Source: Sphingobacteriaceae bacterium
Lineage (GTDB): Bacteria; Bacteroidota; Bacteroidia; B-17B0; Aurantibacillaceae
DNA length: 42,211 bases
Direction of reading: 5' to 3'
NCBI GenBank assembly: GCA_023251775.1
Contig: JAHEYC010000025.1
Span: 1 to 42,211, forward strand
Of this stretch, positions 1 through 10,900 are shown one piece after another; within the stretch, counting starts at the first letter, position 1; each line of letters begins with the position of its first letter. The notes beneath the pieces were generated by a model that was not told the DNA's origin, searched no databases, and saw only the letters and a list, made by a program, of their open reading frames with translations. The translations under genes were made by a program, and so were the position numbers.

Positions 1-129
1 AAGTGTTTTTGTGGAAAGCAAATTCAGCTTAAGGATGATGGTGGAACGCATAAAAAAGCGATCAGAGATATTAACTCTTCCGTAAAGAAACTGGAAGACA
101 CTTTTAAAAAATTCGGGAAACGCAGATAA
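1..129 (+). CDS. 3' end of an unidentified gene (C-terminal 42 residues)
   Basis: Frame 1 is open from the window edge to a TAA at 127-129 and encodes 42 residues. The tail begins with a CFCGK motif that could be half of a zinc-binding site and ends in a basic, probably helical stretch rich in Lys and Arg (VKKLEDTFKKFGKRR). Composition and codon use look coding, and the flanking repeat begins only after the stop. The family cannot be named from this tail, and the start lies outside the window. Confidence 0.55.
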   Translation, partial: KCFCGKQIQLKDDGGTHKKAIRDINSSVKKLEDTFKKFGKRR

Positions 130-601
130 AAATACCTACCTGCCGGAGGCCGCGCATTATGGCGCGCAGCGCACGCGCAAAAAAGGTGGCTTCGCCACAC
201 CATATTGTGTGCGTCGGCGCGAGGTGGTTTGCGTTTTTGGAGGAACGGAAAAAATGCAAACGACCGCAGCTAGGGATAGCCAAAATGGGCTTCGCCCAGA
301 AAGGAGGTCGTGTGATAGCTGTTACTATGGCGTCAGCCAAAAAGTGCGTCGGCAAAAAATTTTAAAATTTCTTTTTACTTGAATGTCTTTGTCTGAACGA
401 AAGAGCTGCTGCGTGAAAGTCCGTGAAGATGTCATTGGTGTGTCGAAGCGAAATGTTTTTTGTCTACCGAGGACTTGTCTACGGAGACTGTCGCCCCTAT
501 GCGCTATAACTACCTTATAGGACTCATTTTTTCACCCCTATCTGCCACCTGTTGGCAGCTAAGGGTACTTTTATCACCCCTATTGGTATTGTAAATATAC
601 G
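130..601. repeat. Gene-free spacer: GC-rich imperfect palindrome plus small direct-repeat array
   Basis: No convincing gene is present. Bases 140-355 are much richer in G+C than the surroundings and form a long imperfect palindrome: the left half holds GGTGGCTTCGCCAC, the right half GGGCTTCGCCC, and the centre pairs TTTGCGTTTTT (about 229) with AAAAAATGCAAA (about 250). GTGCGTCGGC occurs twice (about 210 and 345). Bases 491-583 hold three copies of TCRCCCCTAT spaced 41-42 bp, listed separately. Short open frames on both strands here follow the palindrome and have no protein-like features. Confidence 0.6.
491..583. repeat. Three direct repeats TCRCCCCTAT with intervening hairpins
   Basis: TCGCCCCTAT lies at 491-500, TCACCCCTAT at 532-541 and again at 574-583, so the spacing is 41 and 42 bp. 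Each of the first two intervals contains a 6-bp hairpin with a 5-base loop: CTATAA/TTATAG with loop CTACC, and CTGCCA/TGGCAG with loop CCTGT. The second hairpin extends to an imperfect 14-bp inverted repeat, 534-547 against 553-566, with 12 of 14 bases matching around a 5-base centre. That layout resembles a tyrosine-recombinase core site and lies just beyond the recombinase-DinD pair. It could also be a weak transcription stop. Function is inferred only. Confidence 0.4.
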
Positions 602-1426
602 TCATTTTAACTTCTTTTTGGCTGCTTGGTTTAGCGCTAAATAATTGTCTTTAGACACTACTTTTTTGCCTGTTTTTTCTTCTAATTCCTTACGAGCATT
701 ACCTGCTACGTTACCACCTTGCTTGGCAACTTTTTTATTTTCTACAAAACCAACAGGGTTCTTTGTTTTAACTATGGCATTGGTTGAGGCTTCGCCCAAC
801 ATCGAAAAAATGAGCTCCAGATCCGACATGTGATCTCGTAAATTTTGACTCTTGAGCCCCTTTATAGTTTTATGATCCTTCGGTGAAATACCAAATGTGG
901 CTTTTGATATTTCTGCGGTTAAAATTGCGTATTCTTTATGCTCCTTAACACCTCTGCTTTTCCATGCGTCCGTTAATTCTTCCCTAATGGCAATACTGCG
1001 CATGCGCTTCTCGATCCAATCTTCAGAATAACCTTTTAGTTTATATAACTCTCTTGTGCGCTGTGCAGCTAACTCCGGGTTTTCAATTTCGTCTAATCTA
1101 TCTGAACCCACTTGCGCCAACCATACTTTAAAAGGCTCGGCTTTTGGAGAAGGAATAGATTGAATAATACGCAATAAGCCCTTTTTATCTGAGCAGCCCA
1201 TTTTTTGTTTACCACCTTCTGTTTCTACCGAAAGGGTAGGTACAATTTGTACCCATCCTTTTGAAAGCTCCTCATCCCTTTGTCGCATGCGTTTAACATA
1301 TTGTTTGGGGTCTTTGCTATCAGTTAAGATGGCTATGACGTCTTCTACAACAAAATACCATTTTTGCTGTGCCTCGCTCCAAACAGAACGAATTTTTTTA
1401 CTTTCAAATAGTTTAATGTTGCTCAT
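602..1426 (-). CDS. BRO-N / DinD-like protein (phage antirepressor family)
   Basis: A 274-residue protein. Residues about 1-110 look like a BRO-N domain (IKLFESKKIRSVW, then a WYFVVEDVIAILTDSKDPKQYVKRMRQR-type segment), the DNA-binding module of phage antirepressors. The C-terminal part follows the layout of E. coli DinD, which is also 274 residues: a GLKSQNLRDHMSDLEL block and then a KKVAKQGGNVAGNARKELE block. DinD is a SOS-induced protein that inhibits RecA filament activity in E. coli; whether that applies here is inference. The gene lies 22 bp downstream of a tyrosine recombinase on the same strand, so the two may travel together. TATATTTA stands four bases before the ATG and may be a separate promoter. 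No other phage genes are nearby. Confidence 0.75.
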   Translation of the reverse strand: MSNIKLFESKKIRSVWSEAQQKWYFVVEDVIAILTDSKDPKQYVKRMRQRDEELSKGWVQIVPTLSVETEGGKQKMGCSDKKGLLRIIQSIPSPKAEPFKVWLAQVGSDRLDEIENPELAAQRTRELYKLKGYSEDWIEKRMRSIAIREELTDAWKSRGVKEHKEYAILTAEISKATFGISPKDHKTIKGLKSQNLRDHMSDLELIFSMLGEASTNAIVKTKNPVGFVENKKVAKQGGNVAGNARKELEEKTGKKVVSKDNYLALNQAAKKKLK

Positions 1427-1448
1427 AGTTTAAATATATTGTTTTTTT

Positions 1449-2576
1449 TTATAATGTATCAAATGGCGAAATCACTTTTCGGATACTATTGTCAGTAACA
1501 TGAGTGTATATTTCGGTAGTTCTGCTTCGGCTATGACCTAAAATTTCTTGGATATACCGTAGATCCGTACCATTCTCCAATAAATGAGTAGCATAACTAT
1601 GTCTTAGCCAATGCAAACTTACGGGTTTGGTGATCTTGCATTTTTCAAGCGCCTGTTTAAGCACATTTGCCAAACTCCGTTCATCATATTGGCCTTTTCC
1701 GCTTTGCCCTTCAAATAACCATTCTTTTGGTTTGCATGCCACAAAATAGTCGCGTAACAACTTTAGTATCTTGTCGGATAAGGGGGCCACGCGATCTTTT
1801 TTTCCTTTTGCTTTTCGGATAATGATCAAACCTCTTTTAGAATCTATATCGCTTAACTTTAAATTCAATAATTCACTTCTTCTTAAACCACAACTGTAGA
1901 TCAAACTCAGCATGGCCTTATGTTTAATATTGCGATGCGCATTTAGGATCAATTTTATTTCTTCTTTACTTAAAACATTCGGAAGCACATACTCCTTTTT
2001 AGGTCTATGAACTTTTTCAATGTCGATCACCTTATTCTCAACCACCCTAAAAAACAATTTTATAGCATTCACCACCTGATTTTGAAACGAACTCGATAGC
2101 CTATTCTTTAAAACATACTCGTTATTAAAAATAACAACATCGTCATTGTTTAATTCCGAAATAGGTTTATCGGCAAAAAATCGCAAAAAAGTTCTCATGG
2201 CGTCGGTATACGTACCAATAGTGCTTTCGCTATAACGCCGCGAACGCATCCAGTTCATCATTACTTTTAGTTTTTCAACATGAACAGCACTTGCGCCGGG
2301 CAAAGCCTCGTTTGCTTTTCGTTTAGGAGAACTTAGTTTGGGCAATTCCATAAATTCATTTATGTAATTTAATGTTGCACCTCGTTCGGCAAATAATAGT
2401 TTTAGTTTGTCAGGTGTTTCCATGTTGTAAGGAATATGCCAAACTTTTTTGCTTTGACTCCATTTACAACCATGGAAGGTTTTTACGAACTCAACAAGTT
2501 TTTGATCGTAAGCAAACTTTAAAAATAAACGGATCCTGTTCTCGTGCAGGCCGTGTTCCATTTCAATCTTTTTCAT
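1449..2576 (-). CDS. Tyrosine recombinase / site-specific integrase
   Basis: A 375-residue phage-integrase-family enzyme that cuts and rejoins DNA at specific sites. The N-terminal ~70 residues form an extra module common in Bacteroidota integrases (HENRIRLFLKF, then KVWHIPYN). Residues ~85-170 are the SAM-like core-binding domain and ~185-370 the catalytic domain. Catalytic residues are visible: Arg232 in GLRRSELL, His322 and Arg325 in LHWLRHSYATHLL, His348 in LGHSRSRTT and the nucleophile Tyr357 in EIYTHV. All are present, so the enzyme looks intact. The arm region differs from housekeeping XerC/XerD, so it is not named xer. The downstream DinD/BRO-like gene and the 491-583 repeats fit a small integrating element. 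A TAATTTTG box lies four bases before the ATG. Confidence 0.9.
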   Translation of the reverse strand: MKKIEMEHGLHENRIRLFLKFAYDQKLVEFVKTFHGCKWSQSKKVWHIPYNMETPDKLKLLFAERGATLNYINEFMELPKLSSPKRKANEALPGASAVHVEKLKVMMNWMRSRRYSESTIGTYTDAMRTFLRFFADKPISELNNDDVVIFNNEYVLKNRLSSSFQNQVVNAIKLFFRVVENKVIDIEKVHRPKKEYVLPNVLSKEEIKLILNAHRNIKHKAMLSLIYSCGLRRSELLNLKLSDIDSKRGLIIIRKAKGKKDRVAPLSDKILKLLRDYFVACKPKEWLFEGQSGKGQYDERSLANVLKQALEKCKITKPVSLHWLRHSYATHLLENGTDLRYIQEILGHSRSRTTEIYTHVTDNSIRKVISPFDTL

Positions 2577-2580
2577 AGAT

Positions 2581-2588
2581 CAAAATTA
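2581..2588 (-). promoter_or_regulatory. -7 box TAATTTTG four bases before the recombinase ATG
   Basis: Read on the minus strand, TAATTTTG matches the Bacteroidota -7 consensus TAnnTTTG and is followed by ATCT and the ATG at 2576. Transcription would begin at or next to the start codon. No TTG is seen at the usual -33 distance. A palindrome, TGCTAT-N5-ATAGCA at 2610-2626, lies where a -33 element or operator would be expected. Confidence 0.4.
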
Positions 2589-2673
2589 GTATAGTTCTTA
2601 AAGAAGTGTTGCTATGAATTATAGCATTCTAATAAATTTCCAAACTGCAACCGTAAATGTCCCTTCAACTCCT

Positions 2674-3411
2674 TTACCGCACCGAAAGGAAAATGATGAT
2701 GCCCGTAATTGCAAAGATCCCTACTAAGATAATAACAGCCAGCAATGCAGGGTTCATCACCTTCATGATCTTGAACGCCTCTGCTTGCGAAAGATGATTC
2801 AATGATTTGGAAGGAAAGCGGCTTTCGAGTTCGGCAACGAAAGCGTTCATTTGTGCATCTCCGCCTTTTGAATTCATTGGCAATTTTTTTGTCTTACCAC
2901 TTTCATCTTCATAGGTAAGGTACAAGGTTTGGTAAGACTTTTTCTTTATCAAGTAAAAATGCTGTAGGCGTGAAAGAGGAAAATTTCGCTTTCTAAATCC
3001 CATTTTTAGATCAATGTTTGCGCCATCCAATACAACAGTACAAACCGCTGCCGAATATTCAAAGGAAAACTCCTTTCTGGCTGTACTTCCCGAACCACTT
3101 GTGCTCAACGAATCAGCTGCTTGAGTAATAGCTTCGCTCTCATTCTTTTTTTGGAGCATTTTTTTAATGATATAGTATTCGGGAAAAAGAACTGCCATTA
3201 CCGACACAAGCGTAAGCACAAACACCGCCTTAACGGGATACATGTTCTTGTCGTCCAATAATAGATCCTGGAAAAAAGTGATAGGCCAAACATCTTTAAA
3301 AGCAATAACGGTGGTGATGGCAATAGCTACCAAAAAATAAACAACAGAAAGCAAGTTCATTCGTTGTTTGCCTTCGTGAGTTGGTTTAACGGGATCGACG
3401 ATCTGTGACAT
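2674..3411 (-). CDS. Membrane protein with a central cytoplasmic-type domain, family unknown
   Basis: A 245-residue protein not assigned to a named family. Three hydrophobic segments are visible: residues ~19-40, ~60-80 (ending VLFPEYYIIKKML) and ~222-243 at the C terminus. Between the second and third is a soluble ~130-residue region with alternating beta-type sequence (FSFEYSAAVCTVVLDGANID, then SRLQHFYLIKKKSYQTLYLTY), reminiscent of bacterial PH-like domains in membrane proteins; that likeness is only an impression. A Ser/Gly-rich linker (SLSTSGSGST) precedes the domain. The gene stands alone, with no clear operon partner, and points away from the carboxylase gene spacer. Confidence 0.65.
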   Translation of the reverse strand: MSQIVDPVKPTHEGKQRMNLLSVVYFLVAIAITTVIAFKDVWPITFFQDLLLDDKNMYPVKAVFVLTLVSVMAVLFPEYYIIKKMLQKKNESEAITQAADSLSTSGSGSTARKEFSFEYSAAVCTVVLDGANIDLKMGFRKRNFPLSRLQHFYLIKKKSYQTLYLTYEDESGKTKKLPMNSKGGDAQMNAFVAELESRFPSKSLNHLSQAEAFKIMKVMNPALLAVIILVGIFAITGIIIFLSVR

Positions 3412-3772
3412 AAAAAATAATTTAAAAGGTTAATAAAAAAAACAGAGCTGGAATTTGCGTTGTACAGAATGAAGATACAAAAAATTAAATGAATGAGATA
3501 ATTTGTCAGTTCTGCCATGTCATATACATTATCCATGCTTTATCCTGCCTTTATCCTGCCTTCATCCATACACTATCTATGGACGAAAAACTGACAAAAG
3601 ATCATGATTAGTTTGCGCTCATTTGCACCCGTTTGCACCGATTTTTGCTTTGAGAAAAGTGTAAATATTTTGAAATGAGAGTTTTGAGTTTTTGGTAAGC
3701 ACGGATTACAAATCCGCGAGCTTGGAATTCTGAAGGACCTGTAGACACAATTTATGATTTGGGACTTTTCTT
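3412..3772. other. Gene-free spacer with short tandem and palindromic motifs
   Basis: No gene is seen in these 361 bases. Around 3539-3562 the 11-mer TTTATCCTGCC is repeated in tandem and followed by the variant TTCATCC. Around 3616-3643 there is a shorter tandem pair (CATTTGCACC, CGTTTGCACC). Near 3701-3717 CGGATTACAAATCCG forms a REP-like hairpin (arms CGGATT and AATCCG) of a kind often seen in Bacteroidota spacers, close to the 3' end of the carboxylase gene. Confidence 0.45.
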
Positions 3773-5335
3773 TTACAACGGAATATTCCCATGCTTCTTT
3801 TTCGGAAGTTTGTCAACCTTGTTCTCCAACATTTTAAAAGCTCTAATTAATTTCATGCGCGTCTCTTCAGGTTTTATCACTTCATCAATAAAGCCACGCT
3901 CGGCCGCGCGGTAAGGATTGGCGAACATGGTTTGGTATTCGGCCTCTTTTTCTTTCCACTTTTCGTCTTTATTTTTTGCCGCATTAATTTCGGCCTTAAA
4001 AATAATTTCAGCTGCACCTTTAGCACCCATTACCGCAATTTCGGCACTTGGCCAAGCATAATTCATATCGGCACCAATGTGTTTGCTGTTCATTACATCA
4101 TACGCTCCACCGTATGCTTTGCGCGTAATAACGGTAATGCGCGGAACAGTTGCTTCGCTAAACGCGTACAATAATTTTGCACCATTGGTAATAATTGCAT
4201 TCCACTCCTGATCGGTGCCCGGTAAAAATCCCGGAACATCTTCAAATACCAAAAGCGGAATATTAAAGCAATCGCAAAAACGCACAAAACGCGCGGCTTT
4301 TGTAGAAGAATTAATATCCAAAACACCCGCTAATACCGCAGGTTGATTTGCCACAATGCCAATACTTTTTCCGGCTAAGCGCGCAAAACCAACTACAATA
4401 TTCTCGGCAAAATGTTTGTGTACTTCGCAAAATGAATTAGCATCAATTACACCTTCTATCACTTCGCGAATATCGTATGGTTGATTAGAATTTTCGGGAA
4501 TAATTTTATTTAATTCAGGACGTGATTCATCTCCGCCATCGTAAGGAATGTTTGGCGCATCTTCCTCACAATTTTCCGGCATATAACTTAATAGATTTTT
4601 AATATTAGTGATAGCTTCTACTTCATTAGCGCAAGCAAAATGTGTTACACCACTTTTTGAAGCGTGTGTCATAGCGCCACCTAATTCTTCGCTGGTTACT
4701 TCTTCGTGTGTTACGGTTTTGACAACGTTAGGACCGGTAACGAACATATAACTTGTATTCTCAACCATTAAAATAAAATCGGTCATGGCCGGACTGTACA
4801 CCGCGCCACCCGCGCAAGGACCCATAATGGCACTCAATTGCGGAATAACACCACTGCTGCGCACATTGCGATAAAAAATATCTGCATAACCTCCCAACGA
4901 AACAACACCTTCTTGAATGCGCGCACCGCCGCTATCATTTAATCCAATAACAGGAGCGCCGTTTTGCATGGCAAGATCCATTATTTTACAAATTTTTTCG
5001 GCGTGAGTTTCGCTTAACGATCCGCCAAATACTGTAAAATCTTGAGAGAAAACGTAAACTAATCTTCCATTAATAGTTCCATAACCCGTTACAACACCAT
5101 CGCCCAAATATTGTTCTTTTTCTAATCCAAAATCGTTGCTGCGATGCGTGACCATCATGCCAATTTCTTCAAATGAATTTTCATCCATCAACAAATGCAC
5201 ACGCTCGCGCGCCGTTAATTTGCCTTTTTTGTGTTGCGCATCAATACGTTTTTGTCCGCCGCCTAATTGTGCTTCGGCTTTTTTATCGTCTAATAATTGC
5301 AGCTTGTTTTGCATAGGTTTTTTTGTGGTTTCCAT
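3773..5335 (-). CDS. pccB: Acyl-CoA carboxylase beta subunit (propionyl-CoA carboxylase type)
   Basis: A 520-residue carboxyltransferase that moves CO2 from biotin to an acyl-CoA, most likely propionyl-CoA to give methylmalonyl-CoA. Both crotonase-fold halves of the PccB/MmdA family are present: the N half with [12 protein letters not shown] and [16 protein letters not shown], and the C half with [31 protein letters not shown] and a [15 protein letters not shown] block. Length and motifs are normal. The biotin-carboxylase and biotin-carrier subunits are not in this window, so the partner is encoded elsewhere. Sequence alone does not exclude the methylmalonyl-CoA decarboxylase subunit MmdA, a close relative. 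The gene is monocistronic here, and TATATTTA lies upstream as a weak promoter match. Confidence 0.9.
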   Translation of the reverse strand: METTKKPMQNKLQLLDDKKAEAQLGGGQKRIDAQHKKGKLTARERVHLLMDENSFEEIGMMVTHRSNDFGLEKEQYLGDGVVTGYGTINGRLVYVFSQDFTVFGGSLSETHAEKICKIMDLAMQNGAPVIGLNDSGGARIQEGVVSLGGYADIFYRNVRSSGVIPQLSAIMGPCAGGAVYSPAMTDFILMVENTSYMFVTGPNVVKTVTHEEVTSEELGGAMTHASKSGVTHFACANEVEAITNIKNLLSYMPENCEEDAPNIPYDGGDESRPELNKIIPENSNQPYDIREVIEGVIDANSFCEVHKHFAENIVVGFARLAGKSIGIVANQPAVLAGVLDINSSTKAARFVRFCDCFNIPLLVFEDVPGFLPGTDQEWNAIITNGAKLLYAFSEATVPRITVITRKAYGGAYDVMNSKHIGADMNYAWPSAEIAVMGAKGAAEIIFKAEINAAKNKDEKWKEKEAEYQTMFANPYRAAERGFIDEVIKPEETRMKLIRAFKMLENKVDKLPKKKHGNIPL

Positions 5336-7257
<1,922 letters not shown>

Positions 7258-7273
7258 CCATTTTTTAGAGGCA

Positions 7274-7373
7274 TTTAACCACGGAGATCATAGAGGTTTT
7301 TCACGGAGGATCACGGAGCTGATATTTTTTCTCTATGAACTCTATGTGTACTCCATGCCCTCCGTGGTTAAAA
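7274..7373. repeat. Inverted repeat of the CACGGAG type
   Basis: The left arm begins TTTAACCACGGAGATCATAG and the right arm ends CCCTCCGTGGTTAAA; the arms are complementary with several mismatches around a T-rich centre. The motif words match those in the 5412-5593 element, so both probably belong to one repeat family. The pair flanks the ABC-F gene and this copy may act as its transcription stop. Confidence 0.6.
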
Positions 7374-7429
7374 AAGGGCGATTCCAAAATTATCCGTATC
7401 TTTTTATCCTGAAACCGTTATAGGTAGTT

Positions 7430-7831
7430 ATGAAAAAACTCTTACTTATTTTCTCTTTATTTGCGATATCAGTTTCTGCTCAAGAGCCCGTTGGCACCAT
7501 TAAAATAAAACGCGAGCAAAATTTAGTAAAGGCCGTGTTTGATAATGTAGAGTACAAATTAATGGCCATTGATAGGTTTGGAAATCCTCAAGAAAATACA
7601 TTTGCTTCGTATACTTTATGGATCAAGGAAAAAAAATCTACTAAAAAGTTTGTGGGTTATTCAAACACACTCACTCCCGAAATGCTTAAGGAATTAAAAA
7701 GTTTAAAACGCGCCACTAAAATATTCTTCACCAATATAAAAGTAAACGAAGATGATGCGCATTTGGTTGATCTTCCGGACGTGATAGATACTTGGTTCCC
7801 GGATTGTACGAACTGCATCAAGAAAAATTAA
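7430..7831 (+). CDS. Small secreted protein of unknown function
   Basis: A 133-residue protein with a clear signal peptide (MKKLLLIFSLFAISVSAQ, cleavage after Ala17 or near it). The mature part is about 115 residues and alternates short beta-type segments (GTIKIKREQNLVKAVFDNV, SYTLWIKEKKSTKKFVGYS). The end carries a CxxC pair in DCTNCIKKN that could form a disulphide or bind metal. No family was recognised. The gene stands alone between two palindromic repeats and faces the giant T9SS protein convergently. The start is the first ATG after the upstream repeat and directly precedes a typical signal sequence. Confidence 0.7.
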   Translation: MKKLLLIFSLFAISVSAQEPVGTIKIKREQNLVKAVFDNVEYKLMAIDRFGNPQENTFASYTLWIKEKKSTKKFVGYSNTLTPEMLKELKSLKRATKIFFTNIKVNEDDAHLVDLPDVIDTWFPDCTNCIKKN

Positions 7832-7839
7832 GAATTTCT

Positions 7840-7915
7840 GAAGTACGAAGTCAGAAGTACGAGTGACGAATCTGTGCGCTTAGATTCGTACTTCGTCGTT
7901 CGTACTTCGTACTTC
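7840..7915. repeat. Hairpin repeat between convergent genes (GAAGTACGAAG type)
   Basis: Left arm 7840-7873 starts GAAGTACGAAGTCAGAAGTA and right arm 7882-7915 ends CGTACTTCGTACTTC; the arms pair with a few mismatches around an 8-base loop. It sits between two genes that converge and could stop transcription from both sides. Confidence 0.6.
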
Positions 7916-7949
7916 TTCCTTCGTCAGTTTATTATTTAATTCGTAGATC

Positions 7950-10900
7950 TTATTCTTTTATCAGCTTCGTTACCTGCTCTAATTTCCCTTTAGAATTCAG
8001 AACTTTTACAATGTAAACACTATTAGGATGATCGCTCAGGTTTATTTCTGTAGTTAAACTTTCAACGTTCTTCTTTAAGATCAATTGTCCAACCATATTA
8101 TAAATTTCAACTCGCGCGCCTTCTGTAAATCCATGATAGGTCACAAATAATTGTCCGCTACTTGGGTTAGGGAATGTTTTTATGTTTGAATTACTACTAA
8201 GCTCTGCGAGGTCTGTTCCCAAGCATGACGAGACTGATACCGTTACAACAGCAAAACTCGAGCAACCCGTAGCCGTGGTATAAGTTACAGTTATGGTGTA
8301 CTGCGTAGTTGAAATTGGACTCACAACTTCAATTGCATTTATTCCGCCGCTTGACCATGAGTAGGAAACATTGGCACTAGCGAGCGCAATAAGTGTTGCG
8401 CTATTTCCCACGCAAACAATATTTGTGTTTGAACTTGCAGAAACACTAGGTGTAGGATCAGCCACAACAGTTACCGTAATAGGAGTAGAGGTACAACCAC
8501 TGGCATCTGTTGCTTGGAAAGTGTATGTGCCGGGAAGTACATTGTAAGCAACGCTCCATGAACTAACACTTGGTGTCCAACTGTAAGTATATCCCGGTAC
8601 GCCGCCGCTAACTGTCGCTTGAACTGCGCCGGTAGATTGTGAAGCACATGCGCTTGATGCGCTTCCTACGGCTACCAATGGTGTAGGTTCTAAAATACTT
8701 ACAGTTCCGTTGGTTGTACATCCGTTGGCGTCTGTTACCGTATAACTTTTTACACCTTGAGGAAAATTAGTTACTAAAGACGTTGTAGCACTTGATGGTG
8801 ACCAACTATAACTATATGCAGGAGTTCCTCCACTTACATTTACAGCCGCAATACCATTACTAAAACTAAAACATGTAACATTGGTTGCAGAAGCAACAGA
8901 CGTTAGCGAAGCAGGTTGTGTAATATTTACAACTAAACTTCCGGTTAATGCACAATGATTAGTTACATAAACCGTATTATTACTAACAGATTGGTTTACG
9001 ATAGAATTTGTTGTATTGCTCACAGGCGACCACGAGTATGTATGATTCAATCCGCCGGTGGAAGTAATAATTGCTAAACCGTTGTTACCTCCAAAACATG
9101 AAATATTTGTTTGACTGGCAACAATGATGGGTACCGGACAAGCCATCTCGTCGGCACCAACCGCAGGGAATGTTGCGCTGCGACCATTATTATCAATATC
9201 ATTCGTAATGCTAATTGGTGTTCCTAGTCCACCTTGATAAAGATTTGTACCAACATGAAGATCACCTGCTGCAGCATTTGTCCATAAGCCTGTTGTTGTA
9301 ATACTTGTAGTGATATTTTTTTGTGTGTTATTATCACCAAGAGAAAAAGCTTTCCAAACTGTGAGATTTGTTACCGTGCCTGACCAAACTGCCAATCGTG
9401 TAGTATCGCGCGTTAAGAAAGCATTATAATTAGAATAAGTACCACTCCAATTAACATTGGCAGCTGTTCCAATTGCAACGTGAGAAGCAGTTGAACCGGA
9501 TCTTTCGTTATATAATAAATTGTTGCGCATGCTCAAGTTAGAACTTCCGCCTCTGTAGAATCCATACGAGTTCACATTTCCGCTTGGAGAACTTCCTCCA
9601 AGGTAAACGGAATTATAATGAAAGTTCAAATTTGAACTATTTCCCATAAGATCAACAACACCTTTAAGATTTATAGTATTAGTGTTTGCGCCATTAGTGA
9701 TACTGATCATATTATTGCTTACTTCCCAAATGTTACCATCGTTAATAGAAATACCTGTTAATGCTGCACTGTTGCCTGTTTGAGCAGTGCTGAGATTATT
9801 GATAAAGTTTCTGCGCATTAATCCTCCAAATGTACCGCCTTGAGTTTGTATACCAACAGCGCTTCCGCCACCATTACCTGCATTGATGCAACTAAGTGCT
9901 GAAATTGTATTTTGATCCACAGTGTGCGTACCTGCCATTCCCTGGAAAGCAATTCCGTAATTCACAAAAGCAAACGCCGGCGGTAAAGCATTGGAAGAAA
10001 TATTCTTGATAAGGTTTGTGGAAAGGACCATTGCCCCTGTATTTCCAACTGTACCGATCATTAACATACCATAATGTTGTGACGAAGCGTTATTACTATT
10101 ATCAGTTATGTTTTGAATTGTATTTGAAACTGCAGTTAAAGCGGCGCCTGTTGAGATCTGATGACGCAAACCGTAAGCAAATGTTATTGCATTAATATTA
10201 TTGATAATGCTATTAGGTGTTGATGCACTTCCAATTAAATTATTAGAAATGGTACCGGCTTGTGCAGGTGTTCCTTGATTTTGGATCCATTGTGACGTAA
10301 TTGTTCCTGTTGTACTTGAACCATTGAGAGCAATAGAACCAATGGAATTATTACGAATATCGGCATTTCCATTAACGGCTGCATTTAATATACCGATAAC
10401 GGATGAGTTAACAGCACCGCCAGAGTTGATTGTAATTTTAATAGAACCTGTTCCTGTTGGTGCGCCAATAATATTTCCTGTTTGTGTACCAACGCTGTGA
10501 ACTCCGTTACCGATCTGCATCGCATTAAAAACTGTTGTTGCAACGGTAGGAGAGTTTGTTGTAAAGTCTATACCTCTGATCACATTGCCTTCCACAAAAT
10601 TCAGCATTTGTCCTGTAGAAATAAGTAAACCTGTAAAACTTTGATATACGGTTGGACCAACTACGCTTAAGGTCATATCCCCTGCAGCTAAAGGAGCATT
10701 TCCACCAATGTAATTATTGGCAACTGTAAATCCTCCGCTGGTATTTAATGCGCTTGATTGCATAATAGAAATACCATTCATTGATCCTCCTGATGTAGTG
10801 GTATGACTCTTAGCAGTTGTGTGATAAATACTATTAGTATTGATATTGCAAAGTGATGCACCTGTTGTAACAATAATTCCATAAGCAGAATTACCATTGA

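Noticed and set aside
159-365. Small protein gene on the plus strand
   Set aside because: The frame follows the GC-rich palindrome, has a similar frame on the other strand and has no recognisable protein features.
534-566. Intrinsic terminator after the DinD-like gene
   Set aside because: The stem is imperfect and, read leftward, is followed by GAAAAAA rather than a T run.
491-583. CRISPR array
   Set aside because: Only three 10-bp repeats, with hairpins in the intervals and no cas genes nearby; CRISPR repeats are longer and the spacers do not form stems of this kind.
1449-2576. Housekeeping XerC/XerD
   Set aside because: The N-terminal module and the neighbouring DinD-like gene fit an integrase of a small element; the catalytic residues alone do not identify Xer proteins.
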